Positions 35,957 through 46,991 are shown, counted from the stretch's first letter. The stretch is DNA of 64,000 nucleotides from Burkholderiaceae bacterium 16 (GCA_000955785.1 JYOD01000015.1:1-64000); one strand, 5' to 3'. Numbers and translations are program-made. The notes: a model not told the origin generated them from the sequence alone.

Positions 35957-37393
35957 ATGACCCTGCATAAGAACTACATCGACGGCCAATGGCTCGACGG
36001 CGCGTCCAACGCTGCGAACGTCAATCCGTCCGACACCACCGACATCGTCGGCCGCTACGCCCAGGCCGATGCCGCGCAAGCCGCCGCGGCCATCGCCGCC
36101 GCCCATGCCGCCGCGCCGCGCTGGGCCGCCAGCACGCCGCAACAGCGCGCCGATGCGCTCGACAAGATCGGTTCCGAAATCCTGGCGCGGCGCGAAGATC
36201 TCGGCCTGCTGTTGGCGCGGGAGGAGGGTAAGACCCTGCCGGAAGGCATCGGCGAGGTCGTCCGCGCCGGCAATATCTTCAAGTTCTTTGCCGGAGAGGC
36301 CTTGCGCCTGCGCGGCGACAAGCTGGCCTCGGTACGGCCCGGCGTTGAAATCGAAGTCACGCGTGAGCCGGTTGGGGTCGTAGGCATCATCGCGCCATGG
36401 AATTTCCCGATGGCCATTCCTGCCTGGAAGATCGCGCCCGCCCTGGCGTACGGCAACGCGGTCGTGTTCAAGCCCGCCGAACTCGTCCCGGGCTGCGCCT
36501 GGGCGCTGGCGGAGATCATCAGCCGCGCGGGGTTGCCGGCGGGGGCATTCAACCTGGTAATCGGGCGCGGTTCGCAGGTGGGGCAGGCCATGCTCGATGA
36601 CAGGCGCATCACCGCGATTTCCTTCACCGGCTCCGTGGCCACTGGCGGGCGTGTGGCGCAGGCGGCGGCGCAACGGCAGGCCAAGGTCCAACTCGAAATG
36701 GGCGGCAAGAACCCGATGGTGGTGCTGAATGACGCCGATCTCGACCTCGCGGTGGAGTGCGCGGTGCAAAGCGCATTCTTCTCCACTGGCCAGCGCTGCA
36801 CTGCATCGAGCAGGCTGATCGTGGAGGAGGGCGTCTATGGCCGCTTCGTTGAGCGGATGCGCGAACGCACGGTCGGGCTCAAGATCGGTCATGCCCTTGA
36901 GGCCGGCACCGATATCGGCCCGGTGGCCAGCGGCGACCAGCTTGAACGGGACCTGCGCTACCTGGCCATCGGGCGGGAGGAAGGTGCCCGGCTGGTATGC
37001 GGCGGGGAACAGGTGACACGCGCCACGCCAGGCTTCTACCTCACGCCGGCCATCTTCGCCGATTGCAGCAACGACATGCGGATCTGCCGCGAGGAGATCT
37101 TCGGGCCGGTCGCCGCCGTGATCCCCGCCAGGAACTACGAACATGCGCTGGCACTGGCCAACGACACCGAGTTTGGCCTCGCCAGCGGCATCTGCTCGAC
37201 GTCGCTAAAGCACGTGCAGCACTTCAAGCGGCATGCGCAAGCCGGCATGGTCATGGTCAACGTGCCGACCGCCGGCGTCGACTATCACGTTCCATTCGGA
37301 GGCAGCAAGGGCTCCAGCCTGGGGCCGCGTGAGCAGGGCACCTACGCGGCGGAGTTCTATACGACCGTGAAGACGGCTTACGTGGCTGGCTGA
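35957..37393 (+). CDS. Aldehyde dehydrogenase (semialdehyde dehydrogenase-like)
   Basis: A 478-residue NAD(P)-dependent aldehyde dehydrogenase. Cofactor motif FTGSVATGGR, general base Glu in LEMGGKNP and nucleophile Cys in GQRCTASS are all present. The sequence resembles the alpha-ketoglutaric/dioxovalerate semialdehyde dehydrogenase branch, including the C-terminal VPFGGSKGSSLGPREQG run. Substrate assignment is tentative. It is close behind the LysR gene and probably contributes an oxidation step to the neighbouring catabolic operon. Confidence 0.87.
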   Translation: MTLHKNYIDGQWLDGASNAANVNPSDTTDIVGRYAQADAAQAAAAIAAAHAAAPRWAASTPQQRADALDKIGSEILARREDLGLLLAREEGKTLPEGIGEVVRAGNIFKFFAGEALRLRGDKLASVRPGVEIEVTREPVGVVGIIAPWNFPMAIPAWKIAPALAYGNAVVFKPAELVPGCAWALAEIISRAGLPAGAFNLVIGRGSQVGQAMLDDRRITAISFTGSVATGGRVAQAAAQRQAKVQLEMGGKNPMVVLNDADLDLAVECAVQSAFFSTGQRCTASSRLIVEEGVYGRFVERMRERTVGLKIGHALEAGTDIGPVASGDQLERDLRYLAIGREEGARLVCGGEQVTRATPGFYLTPAIFADCSNDMRICREEIFGPVAAVIPARNYEHALALANDTEFGLASGICSTSLKHVQHFKRHAQAGMVMVNVPTAGVDYHVPFGGSKGSSLGPREQGTYAAEFYTTVKTAYVAG

Positions 37394-37402
37394 GCGATGA
37401 AG

Positions 37403-37423
37403 CTGGCGGCGGTTGGCCGCCAG
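37403..37423. terminator. GC-rich hairpin between convergent genes
   Basis: 8-bp perfect arms ctggcggc / gccgccag around ggttg, in the 47-bp gap between the aldehyde dehydrogenase and the convergent SDR gene. There is no T-tract, so the terminator function is uncertain. Confidence 0.4.
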
Positions 37424-37440
37424 CACGGCCGCGGACGGCC

Positions 37441-38199
37441 TTACTTCGGCTGCATGCGGATGGCACCGTCGAGCCGGATCACCTCGCCGTTGAGCATGGT
37501 GTTGCCGACGATGGCGGCGACCATCTTCGCGTACTCCGCCGGGCGGCCGAGGCGCGACGGGAACGGCACCATTTTGCCAAGGGCGTCCTGCACCTCTTGC
37601 GGCATGCCCAGCAGCATCGGCGTCTCGAAGATGCCAGGCGCGATCGTCATGCAGCGCACGCCATCGCGCGACAGGTCGCGGGCAATCGCCAGGGTCATGG
37701 CGACCACGCCGCCCTTGGAGGCGGCGTAGGCGGCCTGGCCGATCTGGCCGTCGAACGCCGCCACCGAGGCGGTGTTGATGATCACGCCGCGCTCGCCTTC
37801 GGCGTCGGGCGTGTTGCGCACCATGGCCGCGGCAGCGAGCCGGATCATGTTGAAGGTGCCGATCAGGTTGACGCGGATGGTCTTGTCGAAGGCGTCCAGC
37901 GGATGCGGGCCGTTCTTGCCGACCGTCTTGTTGGCGGTGGCGATGCCGGCGCAATTGACCAGGCCGGCCAGGCGGCCCAGCGCGGTGGCGGCGTCCACGA
38001 CGGCTTGCCCGTCGGCCTCGCTGCTGACGTCGCAGCGCACGAAGCGTCCGCCCAGTTCGGCCGCCAGCGCGGTGCCGGCGGCCTCGTTGAGGTCGGCGAT
38101 CACCACCTTGCCGCCGGCGGCCGCCAGCATGCGCGCGCTGCCCTCGCCGAGCCCGGAGGCGCCACCAGTGACGATAAATACGTTGTCGCGGATTTCCAT
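37441..38199 (-). CDS. Short-chain dehydrogenase (3-hydroxyacyl-CoA dehydrogenase type)
   Basis: A 252-residue SDR with cofactor loop TGGASGLG (11-18), NCAG motif, catalytic Ser in INTASVAAF and YAASK. Overall it resembles the type II 3-hydroxyacyl-CoA dehydrogenase (17-beta-HSD10) branch, including the [17 protein letters not shown] run. It would oxidise a 3-hydroxyacyl-CoA with NAD+, a logical step after the enoyl-CoA hydratase. The start at 38199 has a GAGGAAGA site. A LiuR-like palindrome lies 76 bp upstream. Confidence 0.88.
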   Translation of the reverse strand: MEIRDNVFIVTGGASGLGEGSARMLAAAGGKVVIADLNEAAGTALAAELGGRFVRCDVSSEADGQAVVDAATALGRLAGLVNCAGIATANKTVGKNGPHPLDAFDKTIRVNLIGTFNMIRLAAAAMVRNTPDAEGERGVIINTASVAAFDGQIGQAAYAASKGGVVAMTLAIARDLSRDGVRCMTIAPGIFETPMLLGMPQEVQDALGKMVPFPSRLGRPAEYAKMVAAIVGNTMLNGEVIRLDGAIRMQPK

Positions 38200-38274
38200 G
38201 CTTGTCTTCCTCGCTTGAACTTGAGTGTGTGGTTCTTTGATTTTCTGGTGCTGCGGATACGGCATGGTGACATA

Positions 38275-38293
38275 ACGTTTACGTAAACGTCAA
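38275..38293. promoter_or_regulatory. LiuR-like palindromic operator
   Basis: The perfect 16-bp palindrome ACGTTTACGTAAACGT (38275-38290) continues as TTTACGTAAACGTCAA (38278-38293). This closely resembles the motif described for LiuR, the MerR-type regulator of branched-chain amino acid and acyl-CoA catabolism in beta- and gamma-proteobacteria. Placement upstream of the SDR gene fits. The match is from memory, not from a search. Confidence 0.6.
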
Positions 38294-38326
38294 TCCGGGC
38301 TCAAAGGACGGCCATCATTGCCCATA

Positions 38327-38360
38327 AACAAAAAAGCGACCCGTAGGTCGCTTTTTTGTT
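38327..38360. terminator. Bidirectional terminator downstream of adk
   Basis: 15-bp perfect arms (aacaaaaaagcgacc / ggtcgcttttttgtt) with a 4-base loop. A- and T-runs in the stem let it act on the minus strand after adk, whose stop is 26 bp away. Confidence 0.93.
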
Positions 38361-38385
38361 TCATGCAGCGCTTGCGGCGCGCAGA

Positions 38386-39409
<1,024 letters not shown>

Positions 39410-40219
39410 TCAAGGTCCTTCTTGTGCCATGGCCTGCGCCCACAGCGCGCGCACGCGTTCCAGGTCGGCCTGCGTATCGACGCCCGGCGCGGGCGCGGCC
39501 GCGGTCTCCAGCACGCCGATCCGCTCGCCATGCCACATCGCGCGCAACTGCTCCAGCGCTTCCGTCTGCTCCACCGGCGACAACGCCAGCGTTGGGAAGC
39601 GCCGCAGGAATCCCGCACGGTAGGCATAAAGGCCGATGTGGCGCAGCACCGGCATGGCGGGCAACGCCACCTGCGCGGTGGCGGCCGCCGCGGCGGGCAC
39701 GCCGGCCCAGGCGTCGCGCGCCCAGGGGATCGGCGCGCGGGAGAAATACAGCGCGCGGCCGCTGGCATCGCACACCACTTTCACCACGTTGGGATTGAAG
39801 ACGTCGGCGATATCGCCGATCGGATGGGCGGCGGTGGCTATGGCGCAATCGGCGTGGTGCGCCAGATGCAGCGCCACCTCGTCGATCAGGCCCGGTTCGA
39901 TCAAGGGTTCGTCACCCTGGACATTGACCACGATGGCGTCATCCGCCAGGCCCAGCAGCGTGGCCACTTCGGCCAGGCGGTCGGTGCCCGAGGGATGGTC
40001 GGCGCGCGTGAGCACAGCCTCGATGCCGTGCGCCGCGCAGGCCGACGCCACTTCGGGCGCATCGGTGGCGACTACCGTGCGCTGCGCCGAAGAGGCATGA
40101 GCCCGCTCGGCCACGCGCACGATCATGGGTTTGCCCCCGATATCGGCCAGCGGCTTGTTGGGCAGCCGGGTCGAGGCCAGGCGGGCGGGGATGACGACAG
40201 TGAAAGCTGGCAGCGACAT
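39410..40219 (-). CDS. kdsB: 3-deoxy-manno-octulosonate cytidylyltransferase
   Basis: A 269-residue CMP-KDO synthetase that activates KDO for the lipopolysaccharide core. The nucleotidyltransferase signature [22 protein letters not shown] (about 11-32) and VQGDEPLI are intact. It starts 12 bp after the trm112-type gene and follows lpxK in the same operon, matching their shared role in LPS. Confidence 0.95.
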   Translation of the reverse strand: MSLPAFTVVIPARLASTRLPNKPLADIGGKPMIVRVAERAHASSAQRTVVATDAPEVASACAAHGIEAVLTRADHPSGTDRLAEVATLLGLADDAIVVNVQGDEPLIEPGLIDEVALHLAHHADCAIATAAHPIGDIADVFNPNVVKVVCDASGRALYFSRAPIPWARDAWAGVPAAAAATAQVALPAMPVLRHIGLYAYRAGFLRRFPTLALSPVEQTEALEQLRAMWHGERIGVLETAAAPAPGVDTQADLERVRALWAQAMAQEGP

Positions 40220-40231
40220 GATGCGACCCGC

Positions 40232-40420
40232 TTATTCCGGCGAGACCAGCCTGCCGGGCACGGTCTGGCGTGCTTCATCGGCGAGCATGATGGGAATGCC
40301 ATCGCGGATCGGATAGGCCAGTTTGTCGACCTGGCAGATCAGTTCCTGGGCGGCGCGGTCGTGTTCCAGCTTGCTCTTGCACAGCGGGCAGACCAGGATT
40401 TCAAGCAGCCGGTTGTCCAT
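40232..40420 (-). CDS. Trm112-family (UPF0434) protein
   Basis: A 62-residue protein of the Trm112/YcaR family starting [18 protein letters not shown], with the CPLC pair and a later Cys-Gln plus [10 protein letters not shown]. Such proteins are small zinc-ribbon-like partners of methyltransferases; in bacteria the role is unclear. It overlaps the end of lpxK by 20 bp and precedes kdsB, a conserved order in beta-proteobacteria. Confidence 0.9.
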   Translation of the reverse strand: MDNRLLEILVCPLCKSKLEHDRAAQELICQVDKLAYPIRDGIPIMLADEARQTVPGRLVSPE

Positions 40421-41510
40421 CTTGCGTTTCCTTGGTGTGGCCGGCGGCGATCGCGGCACCCTGCGCGGCGGGCGCGGCCTGGGCGTGCGCGGCGACGGCG
40501 CGGCGAATTTTGTCGATCAGGCCCGCGTCGATCACGGGCGTGGTGGGGACGACCCAGATCCGCGGGTCGAGCGGGTCACTGAGGCGCTCGCATTTTACGG
40601 CATCCTTCTCGGTGATCAGGATGGCGTCGGCTGCGCGCGCGACGGGATCGCCGGCAAAGGGGTCTTCGGCGAAGTCGTAGTGGTCCGGCAGCGGCATGGT
40701 GTCGGGCGCCAGGCCGGCGGCCCGCAGGCTGGCGAAGAAACGTTCGGGGTTGCCGATGCCGGCGGCGGCGAGCACACGCTGCCCGGCAAACGAGGACAAG
40801 GGCCGGGCCATGGCCGGGTCGGCCAGTTGCCAGGCGTCGTCGAGCACCAGGCGCATGCCATAGACATCCGGCTTGTCCGGACTGGCGCGGAAATCGGGGT
40901 CATTGATCAGGGTGGCGTCGCGCCGGCGCGAGAGCGATTCGCGCAGCGGGCCCGCCGGCAGCAGCAGGCCGTTGCCGCCCATGCGCGTATCGAACATCAC
41001 GATCTCGAAATCGCGTTGCAGCTTGTAGTGCTGCAGGCCATCGTCGAGCAGCAGCACGTTGACGCCGGGATGCGACACCAGCATGGTCTGCGCGCACAGC
41101 GCGCGGTCGGGGAAGACCCAGACCGGCACGTCGGTTGCGCGGGCGATCAGCAGCGGCTCATCGCCCACGTCCTTGGCCTGCGAGGTTGGCTTGACCCGGC
41201 GCGGGTGCTTGAGCGTGACGCCGTAGCCACGCGAAACCACGCCCGGACGCAGGCCGGCCTCGGCCAGCGCATGAGCCAGCGCGATGACCGCCGGCGTCTT
41301 TCCGGTACCGCCCACCGTCACATTGCCCACAACGATCACCGGCATCGGCAGCCGCGTCGAACGGTACCAGCCACGCCGATATGCCAGCCGCCGCCAGGCA
41401 CTGATCAGGCCGAACAGCCACGACAGCGGCAGCATCAGCCAAGCGAACCAGCCGCGGCGCTGCCATTGGGCGGTCACGAAGTCGGCAAGGGCGTGGCGGG
41501 GAGCGGGCAT
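40401..41510 (-). CDS. lpxK: Tetraacyldisaccharide 4'-kinase LpxK
   Basis: A 369-residue inner-membrane-associated kinase that phosphorylates the lipid A precursor at 4'. One N-terminal membrane segment lies at about residues 22-38. The P-loop is GGTGKTP (67-73) and the [15 protein letters not shown] motif is conserved. The start at 41510 gives the normal N-terminus. The C-terminal Ala/Gln-rich tail overlaps the trm112 start. Confidence 0.95.
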   Translation of the reverse strand: MPAPRHALADFVTAQWQRRGWFAWLMLPLSWLFGLISAWRRLAYRRGWYRSTRLPMPVIVVGNVTVGGTGKTPAVIALAHALAEAGLRPGVVSRGYGVTLKHPRRVKPTSQAKDVGDEPLLIARATDVPVWVFPDRALCAQTMLVSHPGVNVLLLDDGLQHYKLQRDFEIVMFDTRMGGNGLLLPAGPLRESLSRRRDATLINDPDFRASPDKPDVYGMRLVLDDAWQLADPAMARPLSSFAGQRVLAAAGIGNPERFFASLRAAGLAPDTMPLPDHYDFAEDPFAGDPVARAADAILITEKDAVKCERLSDPLDPRIWVVPTTPVIDAGLIDKIRRAVAAHAQAAPAAQGAAIAAGHTKETQDGQPAA

Positions 41511-41687
41511 GGGCGTGGTTGGCTGGGCTGGGCGGTTGTGTTGCGTTGTGAAGGGCGGGAGGCGAGCGCGCGGCGAACCGGCGCCCTGGGCGGGCAGCAC
41601 CGGCTTGCTACCTAGCCATTATGGGCACCTTGCGGCGCCCCCCGCAAGCCGCGGCTTGCGGGAATCGGGTATTGGGTATCGGGCCGG

Positions 41688-42116
41688 TCAGCGCGCCTGC
41701 GAGCTTTGCGTGGCGAAGGTCAGGCGGGGCAGCCCGGCCAGGCGGGCGGCTTCCATGACATTGATCACGGACTGGTGCGTGGCCTGCGCATCGGCATTGA
41801 CGATCAGCACCGGCGGCTGGCCGTCGGCCGGACCGGCAACCTCGCGCAGGCGCTGGGCCAGGCTGGTCACGTCCTGCTGGTCCATGACCTTCTTGTTGAT
41901 CGAATAGACGCCCTTGGCCGACACGGACACCACGATCTCGCCGGGGCGCTGCTGCGCCTTTTCGGCGTCGGCGGTCGGCAACTGGATCTGCAACTCGGTA
42001 TAGCGCGAGTATGTGGTCGTGATCATCAGGAAGATCAGGATCACGAGCAGGACGTCGATCAACGGGATGAGGTTGATCTCCGGTTCTTCGCGCCGCTGGC
42101 GGGATCGGAATTGCAT
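41688..42116 (-). CDS. exbD: Biopolymer transport protein ExbD
   Basis: A 142-residue ExbD/TolR protein. The single N-terminal membrane helix (about residues 14-34, NLIPLIDVLLVILIFLMIT) carries the essential Asp. The periplasmic remainder matches the family. It starts 6 bp after exbB and forms with it a proton-driven motor for TonB- or Tol-type energy transfer. The gene pair heads the lpxK-kdsB string. Confidence 0.93.
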   Translation of the reverse strand: MQFRSRQRREEPEINLIPLIDVLLVILIFLMITTTYSRYTELQIQLPTADAEKAQQRPGEIVVSVSAKGVYSINKKVMDQQDVTSLAQRLREVAGPADGQPPVLIVNADAQATHQSVINVMEAARLAGLPRLTFATQSSQAR

Positions 42117-42122
42117 GGCGGG

Positions 42123-42743
42123 TCAGGCGCGGCGCTGCGGCAGGATGGCGTCCAGGAAGGCTGTGGCGCGGAACTCCAGTTCCGCCACGTAATCGTCCAC
42201 GCGGCGGCGGAAGTAGCGCCAGAAGATCAATGCCGGGATCGCGATGATCAGGCCGAATGCCGTGTTATAGAGCGCCACCGAGATGCCGTGGGCCAGTTGT
42301 TCGGGGCTGGCGCCGGACCCGCCCTGGCTGCCGAAGATCTCGATCATGCCGATCACGGTGCCCAGCAGGCCCATCAGCGGCGCCACCGAGGCGATGGTGC
42401 CGAGGGCGTTCAGGTAGCGCTCCAGCTCGTGCGCCACCGCGCGGCCGGCCTCTTCCACCACTTCCTTGGCGGCATCGCGCGAGGTATGGGGCTGCAGCAC
42501 CACATGGCGCAGGCCGGCGGCCAGCACGCGGCCCAGCGGGGAATTCTGTTCCAGCGTATTGACCACCTCCGGCGTGGCACGGCGTTGCTGCGCCACCGAC
42601 AGGGCTTCGTCGTACAGCTTGGACGGCAGCACCTTGCTGCGCTTGAGGCTCAGGAAACGTTCGACGATCAGCGCGAGAGCGATGACCGAAGCCAGCAACA
42701 AGGGCCAGATCGGCCAGCCGGCCGCTTGAATGATAGAAAACAC
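42123..42743 (-). CDS. exbB: Biopolymer transport protein ExbB
   Basis: A 206-residue MotA/TolQ/ExbB proton-channel protein with three membrane helices (first at about 9-29, the others in the second half). The conserved APLMGLLGTVIGMIEIF region is present. The start is a GTG at 42743, since the ATG upstream in frame would add over 80 residues unlike the family. It partners with exbD 6 bp downstream. Confidence 0.9.
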   Translation of the reverse strand: MFSIIQAAGWPIWPLLLASVIALALIVERFLSLKRSKVLPSKLYDEALSVAQQRRATPEVVNTLEQNSPLGRVLAAGLRHVVLQPHTSRDAAKEVVEEAGRAVAHELERYLNALGTIASVAPLMGLLGTVIGMIEIFGSQGGSGASPEQLAHGISVALYNTAFGLIIAIPALIFWRYFRRRVDDYVAELEFRATAFLDAILPQRRA

Positions 42744-42926
42744 GTGGGACCCCGATTCGACAGCTTGTCTCTCATGCCAGCCGCCGCGGCCGTTCGCGTG
42801 CTGGCTGTGTTCGAAAAAATCAGGCGCCACTCTAACCCGCAGCACCGGGCGCGGCAAGACGCAGCACGGTGTTGTATCGGAAGCGCATCGCATGCGGTGG
42901 TGCCCGGGGCGTCGACTGGCGGGATG

Positions 42927-43656
42927 TCCACATGGAACAGGGACAGTGCTGTGGATGAATTGTGGACAGTGGGCTGACAAAGAGGTCAAGCTACTGATTT
43001 TAAATGATAAATTGTTTGTCGATTAAAAAATGAGCAGCCAGCGAGTGGCGAAGACATCCTCCGGCCGGCCGGAAAATGGCTAACGCTCAGGCGCCGGCTA
43101 TCCACATTAAAACAGGACAGTGCTGTGGACCGGTTGTGGACAGAAGCCTGAAAGGACACCTAACTCATTGATTTAAAAGGGGGGTAAAGGGGCTGCTTAA
43201 ATAATGTGCAGAGCACGCCAAATGGGGCCGCCAGAGAGCTTCCCGCGTCCGGAAAGGGAAAAATCCGGCCAAGTCTCCCCCTTTCCACATTCCGTCGGGA
43301 CAGTCTTGTGGACGGGTTGTGGAAAACTATCTGAGAAGCGGTGTAACTCGTTGATTGGAAAGCGCTTCATTGTTGTTGATTAAAAAATAGGCAGTGCTTG
43401 TTTGACGGGGCCATATCGGCAGCCCGGCTGACTTCCGGGGTGTCGGAATGTGGAGCCTCGAAAAAGCGCTGCAAAAGGCGCCCTCAGCCAATCGACGACA
43501 CAGTGTCAGTGACTTGTAATGGGTTATCCACAAGCAGGACACTTCCGGCAAGGTTGTCCAGAAAAAATGTGGATAACTTTGTGAACAAGCCGGGGGTGCC
43601 GCTGGTAAGTCGTTGACGCATAAGGGGTTTGCTTACATTGCCTAAAAAATAAGACG
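42927..43656 (+). repeat. Four-copy iteron-like array with DnaA boxes
   Basis: Three copies begin with TCCACA at 42927, 43101 and 43284. Each carries GGACAGT at +14, GTGGA at +24, TTGTGGA at +33, GATT at +69 and TAAA(A/T)AAT at +97, with exactly the same spacing. A fourth, more divergent copy (43524-43656) keeps the right half (TAAGTCGTTGAC, then TAAAAAAT 37 bp on) and carries TTATCCACA at 43524-43532 and TGTGGATAA at 43568-43576. Units are spaced about 174-260 bp apart. AT-rich segments (42991-43032, 43355-43388) separate GC-rich spacers. It fills the exbB-xseA gap and no gene is visible in 42744-43796. Confidence 0.85.
43524..43576. promoter_or_regulatory. Inverted pair of consensus DnaA boxes
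   Basis: TTATCCACA at 43524-43532 and its inverse TGTGGATAA at 43568-43576 are exact matches to the strongest DnaA-binding 9-mer. A further TGTGGAAAA at 43318-43326 also fits TTWTNCACA. Near matches (one or two mismatches) sit at 42924-42932, 43098-43106 and 43281-43289. No dnaA, dnaN or parAB gene is nearby. DnaA titration, reactivation or xseA regulation are options. Confidence 0.7.
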
Positions 43657-43796
43657 GCGGAAAGGGCATAAGAATCAAAGGCTTGTGTCAAGTCATGCGG
43701 TCTGGCGGGGTGGCTGCATTGCGAATGCAGGGAGGCTTGACAGACAGGTTATGCTGTGGACATGTCCATTCCACGCCGCTTGCCCGGCCGTGCGCC

Positions 43797-45182
43797 ATGT
43801 CAGAACCGCTGAACTTTTCGCGTGAACCGCAGCCTGTGGCGCCTCCCGGCGCACGCGAAGCGATCCCTGTCGGGGAGCTCAACCACGCTATTGCCCAGGT
43901 GCTGGAACGCAACTTTCCACTTACCTGGGTCCGGGGCGAAATCTCCAACTTCACACGCGCCGCGAGCGGCCACTGGTACTTTTCGCTCAAGGATGCGCGC
44001 GCCCAGATCCGCTGCGTGATGTTCCGCGGCCGCAACCAGCATGTCGGCTTCATGCCGCGCGAGGGCGAGGCGGTCGAGGTCAGGGCGCTGGTGTCCATGT
44101 ACGAGGCACGCGGCGAATTACAGCTCGGCGTGGAGGCCATGCGCCGCGCGGGTCTCGGCAATCTCTATGAGGCATTCCTGCGGTTGAAGGAAAAGCTGTC
44201 GCAGGCCGGGCTCTTCGCGCCCGAGCGCAAGCGGCCCGTGCCGGCCCATCCGCGCACCATCGGCGTGATCACCTCGCTGCAGGCCGCCGCGTTGCGCGAC
44301 GTGCTCAGCACGCTGCGCCGGCGCGCACCGCATGTGCCGGTCGTGGTTTACCCTGTGCCGGTCCAAGGTGCCGGCGCGGCGGCCAGGATCGCCGCCATGA
44401 TCGATACCGCCAGCGAGCGCGACGAATGCGACGTGCTGATCCTGTGCCGCGGCGGCGGCAGCATCGAGGACCTCTGGTCGTTCAACGAGGAAAGCGTGGC
44501 ACAGGCGATCGCCCGCTGCGCCGTGCCCGTGGTATCTGGGGTCGGCCATGAAACCGATTTCACCATTGCAGATTTCGTTGCCGACGTGCGTGCACCGACG
44601 CCTACCGGTGCGGCCGAGCTGGTCAGCCCGGACCGCGCCCACATGCTGATGCAGGCCAACCGCGCCCGCGATGCGCTGGCCCAGGGCATGCAGCGCCAGC
44701 TCGACCGGCGCGCGCAGAACCTGGACTGGCTGGCCCGCCGGCTGCGCAGCCCGCAGGCCCAGTTGCAGGAGCGCCGCCTGCAGGTCGACAACCTGATGCG
44801 CCACCTGCGTTCCGCGCTGCGCGATACGGTGGCGGCCCAGCGGCACCGGCAGCAGGTGCTCGCCATGCGCTGGGCGGCCGGGCGTCCCGACCTTGCGCTG
44901 GCCCAGGCCGAACTGCGCCGCGCCGCCCTGCGGCTGCGCGACGCCACGCAGCGCCAGCACGAACGCGCCGTCCAGCGCTGGCAGCGCGCCGCCGGCTCGC
45001 TGGAGCTGCTGGCGCCGCAGCGCACCCTGGAGCGGGGCTACGCAGTGCTGCTGGACCAGCGCGGCCGCGCCCTGCGCTCGCCGGCTGAGTTGCATGCGGG
45101 CTCCACGATCGAAATCCATCTGGCCGAAGGCGTGGCCGACGCCGGCATCGCCAGCGTGCAGCCCCGGCTGGCCGAACTGTAG
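43797..45182 (+). CDS. xseA: Exodeoxyribonuclease VII large subunit
   Basis: A 461-residue nuclease subunit that degrades single-stranded DNA to oligonucleotides. The OB-fold (about residues 22-120), catalytic domain (about 125-300, with [30 protein letters not shown] and GVGHETDFT) and a long Arg/Gln-rich coiled coil (about 300-400) are in the normal order. The start at 43797 gives MSEPLNFS as in relatives. The usual partner xseB is not adjacent. Confidence 0.95.
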   Translation: MSEPLNFSREPQPVAPPGAREAIPVGELNHAIAQVLERNFPLTWVRGEISNFTRAASGHWYFSLKDARAQIRCVMFRGRNQHVGFMPREGEAVEVRALVSMYEARGELQLGVEAMRRAGLGNLYEAFLRLKEKLSQAGLFAPERKRPVPAHPRTIGVITSLQAAALRDVLSTLRRRAPHVPVVVYPVPVQGAGAAARIAAMIDTASERDECDVLILCRGGGSIEDLWSFNEESVAQAIARCAVPVVSGVGHETDFTIADFVADVRAPTPTGAAELVSPDRAHMLMQANRARDALAQGMQRQLDRRAQNLDWLARRLRSPQAQLQERRLQVDNLMRHLRSALRDTVAAQRHRQQVLAMRWAAGRPDLALAQAELRRAALRLRDATQRQHERAVQRWQRAAGSLELLAPQRTLERGYAVLLDQRGRALRSPAELHAGSTIEIHLAEGVADAGIASVQPRLAEL

Positions 45183-45336
45183 GTGTGGGGGCGCGTCGGC
45201 GGGCCGCCGACAGCGCTTGCATATCGATCAAACTAATATGATCGAAGGGGCTTTGTTTGCCGCGTTTGCGCGGGTATGGCAAGTCCCCTACAATCGACAA
45301 CTCCTGATCTTCAACCCCACAGAAAGAGACAGAACA

Positions 45337-45918
45337 ATGGAACATACTCTCCCCCCGCTGCCCTACGCTCATGATGCGCTCGCCCCGCACATCTCCAAGG
45401 AGACCCTGGAGTTCCACCACGACAAGCATCACCAGACCTACGTCACCAACCTGAACAACCTGATCAAGGGCACCGAGTTCGAAAACTCGACGCTCGAAGA
45501 GATCGTCAAGAAGTCTTCCGGCGGCATCTTCAACAACGCCGCCCAGGTGTGGAACCACACCTTCTACTGGGATTCGCTCAAGCCCAACGGCGGCGGCCAG
45601 CCCACCGGCGCCCTGGCCGATGCCATCAACGCCAAGTTCGGCTCCTTCGACAAGTTCAAGGAAGAATTCACCAAGACCGCGGTCGGTACCTTTGGTTCGG
45701 GCTGGGCCTGGCTGGTGAAGAAGGCCGACGGTTCGCTGGACCTGGTCTCGACCTCCAACGCCGCCACCCCGCTGACCACCGATGCCAAGCCGCTGCTGAC
45801 CTGCGACGTGTGGGAGCACGCTTACTACATCGACTACCGCAATGCCCGTCCGAAGTACGTCGAGGCATTCTGGAATGTGGTGAACTGGGACTTCGCCAGC
45901 AAGAATTTCGCCGGTTGA
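45337..45918 (+). CDS. sodB: Superoxide dismutase (Fe type)
   Basis: A 193-residue cytoplasmic superoxide dismutase. Metal ligands are His27, His74, Asp157 and His161 ([11 protein letters not shown]). Gln70 in [13 protein letters not shown] indicates the iron form. The length is standard. It follows xseA by 154 bp and has its own promoter region and a long terminator downstream. Confidence 0.97.
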   Translation: MEHTLPPLPYAHDALAPHISKETLEFHHDKHHQTYVTNLNNLIKGTEFENSTLEEIVKKSSGGIFNNAAQVWNHTFYWDSLKPNGGGQPTGALADAINAKFGSFDKFKEEFTKTAVGTFGSGWAWLVKKADGSLDLVSTSNAATPLTTDAKPLLTCDVWEHAYYIDYRNARPKYVEAFWNVVNWDFASKNFAG

Positions 45919-45990
45919 TTTCGCGCTGCCGCCGAGCGGCGGCGGCTTGCGCACCGGACAACTCCGCTGCGTGAACCGCGCCACGGAACG

Positions 45991-46034
45991 GCAACCATAG
46001 AAAAGGGCCCATCGGGGCCCTTTTCTATGGTTGC
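45991..46034. terminator. 20-bp perfect-stem bidirectional terminator
   Basis: Arms gcaaccatagaaaagggccc and gggcccttttctatggttgc pair perfectly around ATCG. The TTTTCT/AGAAAA runs in the stem allow stops for sodB and for the convergent LysR gene. Confidence 0.92.
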
Positions 46035-46067
46035 GCCGCGATGTTTGCGTTCAGCCGTCCCGCCGGC

Positions 46068-46991
46068 TCAGGCGAACAGGTCCATGCCTTGCACAAGGCG
46101 CTTCGCCAGGCGCGGCTGCTTCAACTGATCCAGCCACCATTGCAGCGCGCGGCCCTCATGGTCGCCCCGCCAGGCCACGTAAAGCGTATTGGGCTCGCGC
46201 GGATCGGCCGTGCGTTTTTCCACCAGTTCGCCACGCTTGAGCAGCGACGCCACCCGGTACCGCGGCAGCCAGCCGACACCGAGCCCTTCGCGCTGCGCCA
46301 GAATCTTGGCGCGCATGCTCGGCACCGCCAGCGAGGCTTGCCCGCCGACCAGGCCGTAGGCGCGTCCCGCCGTGCCGCGCGATGAATCGGCTACCACCAC
46401 CGCGCGGTGTGCCGAGATGCGTTCCCGCGTGAGCGGTCCTTCCACGCTGGCGAGCGGATGGCGCGGCGCCACGGCGAATACCCACTCCACCACGCCCAGT
46501 TCGAACCAGCGCAGTCCTGGAATGGCGGGCGGCTCGTTGGTCGCTCCCACGATCACATCCGCGCGGCCATCGCGCAGCGCTTCCCAGGTGCCGCTAAGGA
46601 CTTCGTGGGTCAGGCGAATCGCCACGCCGGACTGCAACGCGTCGAAGCTGCGGATCACGGGCATCAGCAATTCGAACTCCAGCACCTCGTCGGTGACGAT
46701 CCACAGGCGGTCTTCCCAGCCGCTGGCGACCTGCCGCACGCGTTGCGTCATGCGGGCTACGTCCTGCATCAGCCTTGCGGCCTCGTCGGCCAGCAGGTGT
46801 CCGGCCGGCGTCAGTTGCAGCCGGTAGCGCCGGCGGTCGAACAACAGGGCGTCAAAGCGGCCCTCGAGTTGCCGCGCGGCATGCGAGATGGTCGATGGCG
46901 CTTTGCCAAGGCGGGCTGCCGCGCGCGACAGGCTGCCGCCTTCCCTGATGGCTTCCAGTAACGCCAGTTCATCTTCCGACAACATGTTCAA
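46068..46991 (-). CDS. LysR-family transcriptional regulator
   Basis: A 307-residue regulator. The N-terminal winged helix reads GSLSRAAARLGKAPSTISHAARQLE (about 16-40) and the effector domain spans about 90-290. It diverges across 159 bp from the hydrolase/glutathione-transferase genes and is the likely controller of that set. The ligand is unknown. Confidence 0.9.
   Translation of the reverse strand: MNMLSEDELALLEAIREGGSLSRAAARLGKAPSTISHAARQLEGRFDALLFDRRRYRLQLTPAGHLLADEAARLMQDVARMTQRVRQVASGWEDRLWIVTDEVLEFELLMPVIRSFDALQSGVAIRLTHEVLSGTWEALRDGRADVIVGATNEPPAIPGLRWFELGVVEWVFAVAPRHPLASVEGPLTRERISAHRAVVVADSSRGTAGRAYGLVGGQASLAVPSMRAKILAQREGLGVGWLPRYRVASLLKRGELVEKRTADPREPNTLYVAWRGDHEGRALQWWLDQLKQPRLAKRLVQGMDLFA

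Noticed and set aside
42990-43680. Small frames inside the iteron array
   Set aside because: No ribosome sites, and conservation follows motif spacing rather than codon positions.
42744-43796. DnaA-box region as the chromosomal replication origin
   Set aside because: No dnaA, dnaN, gyrB, gidA or parAB genes adjoin it; a different DnaA-related role is more consistent.
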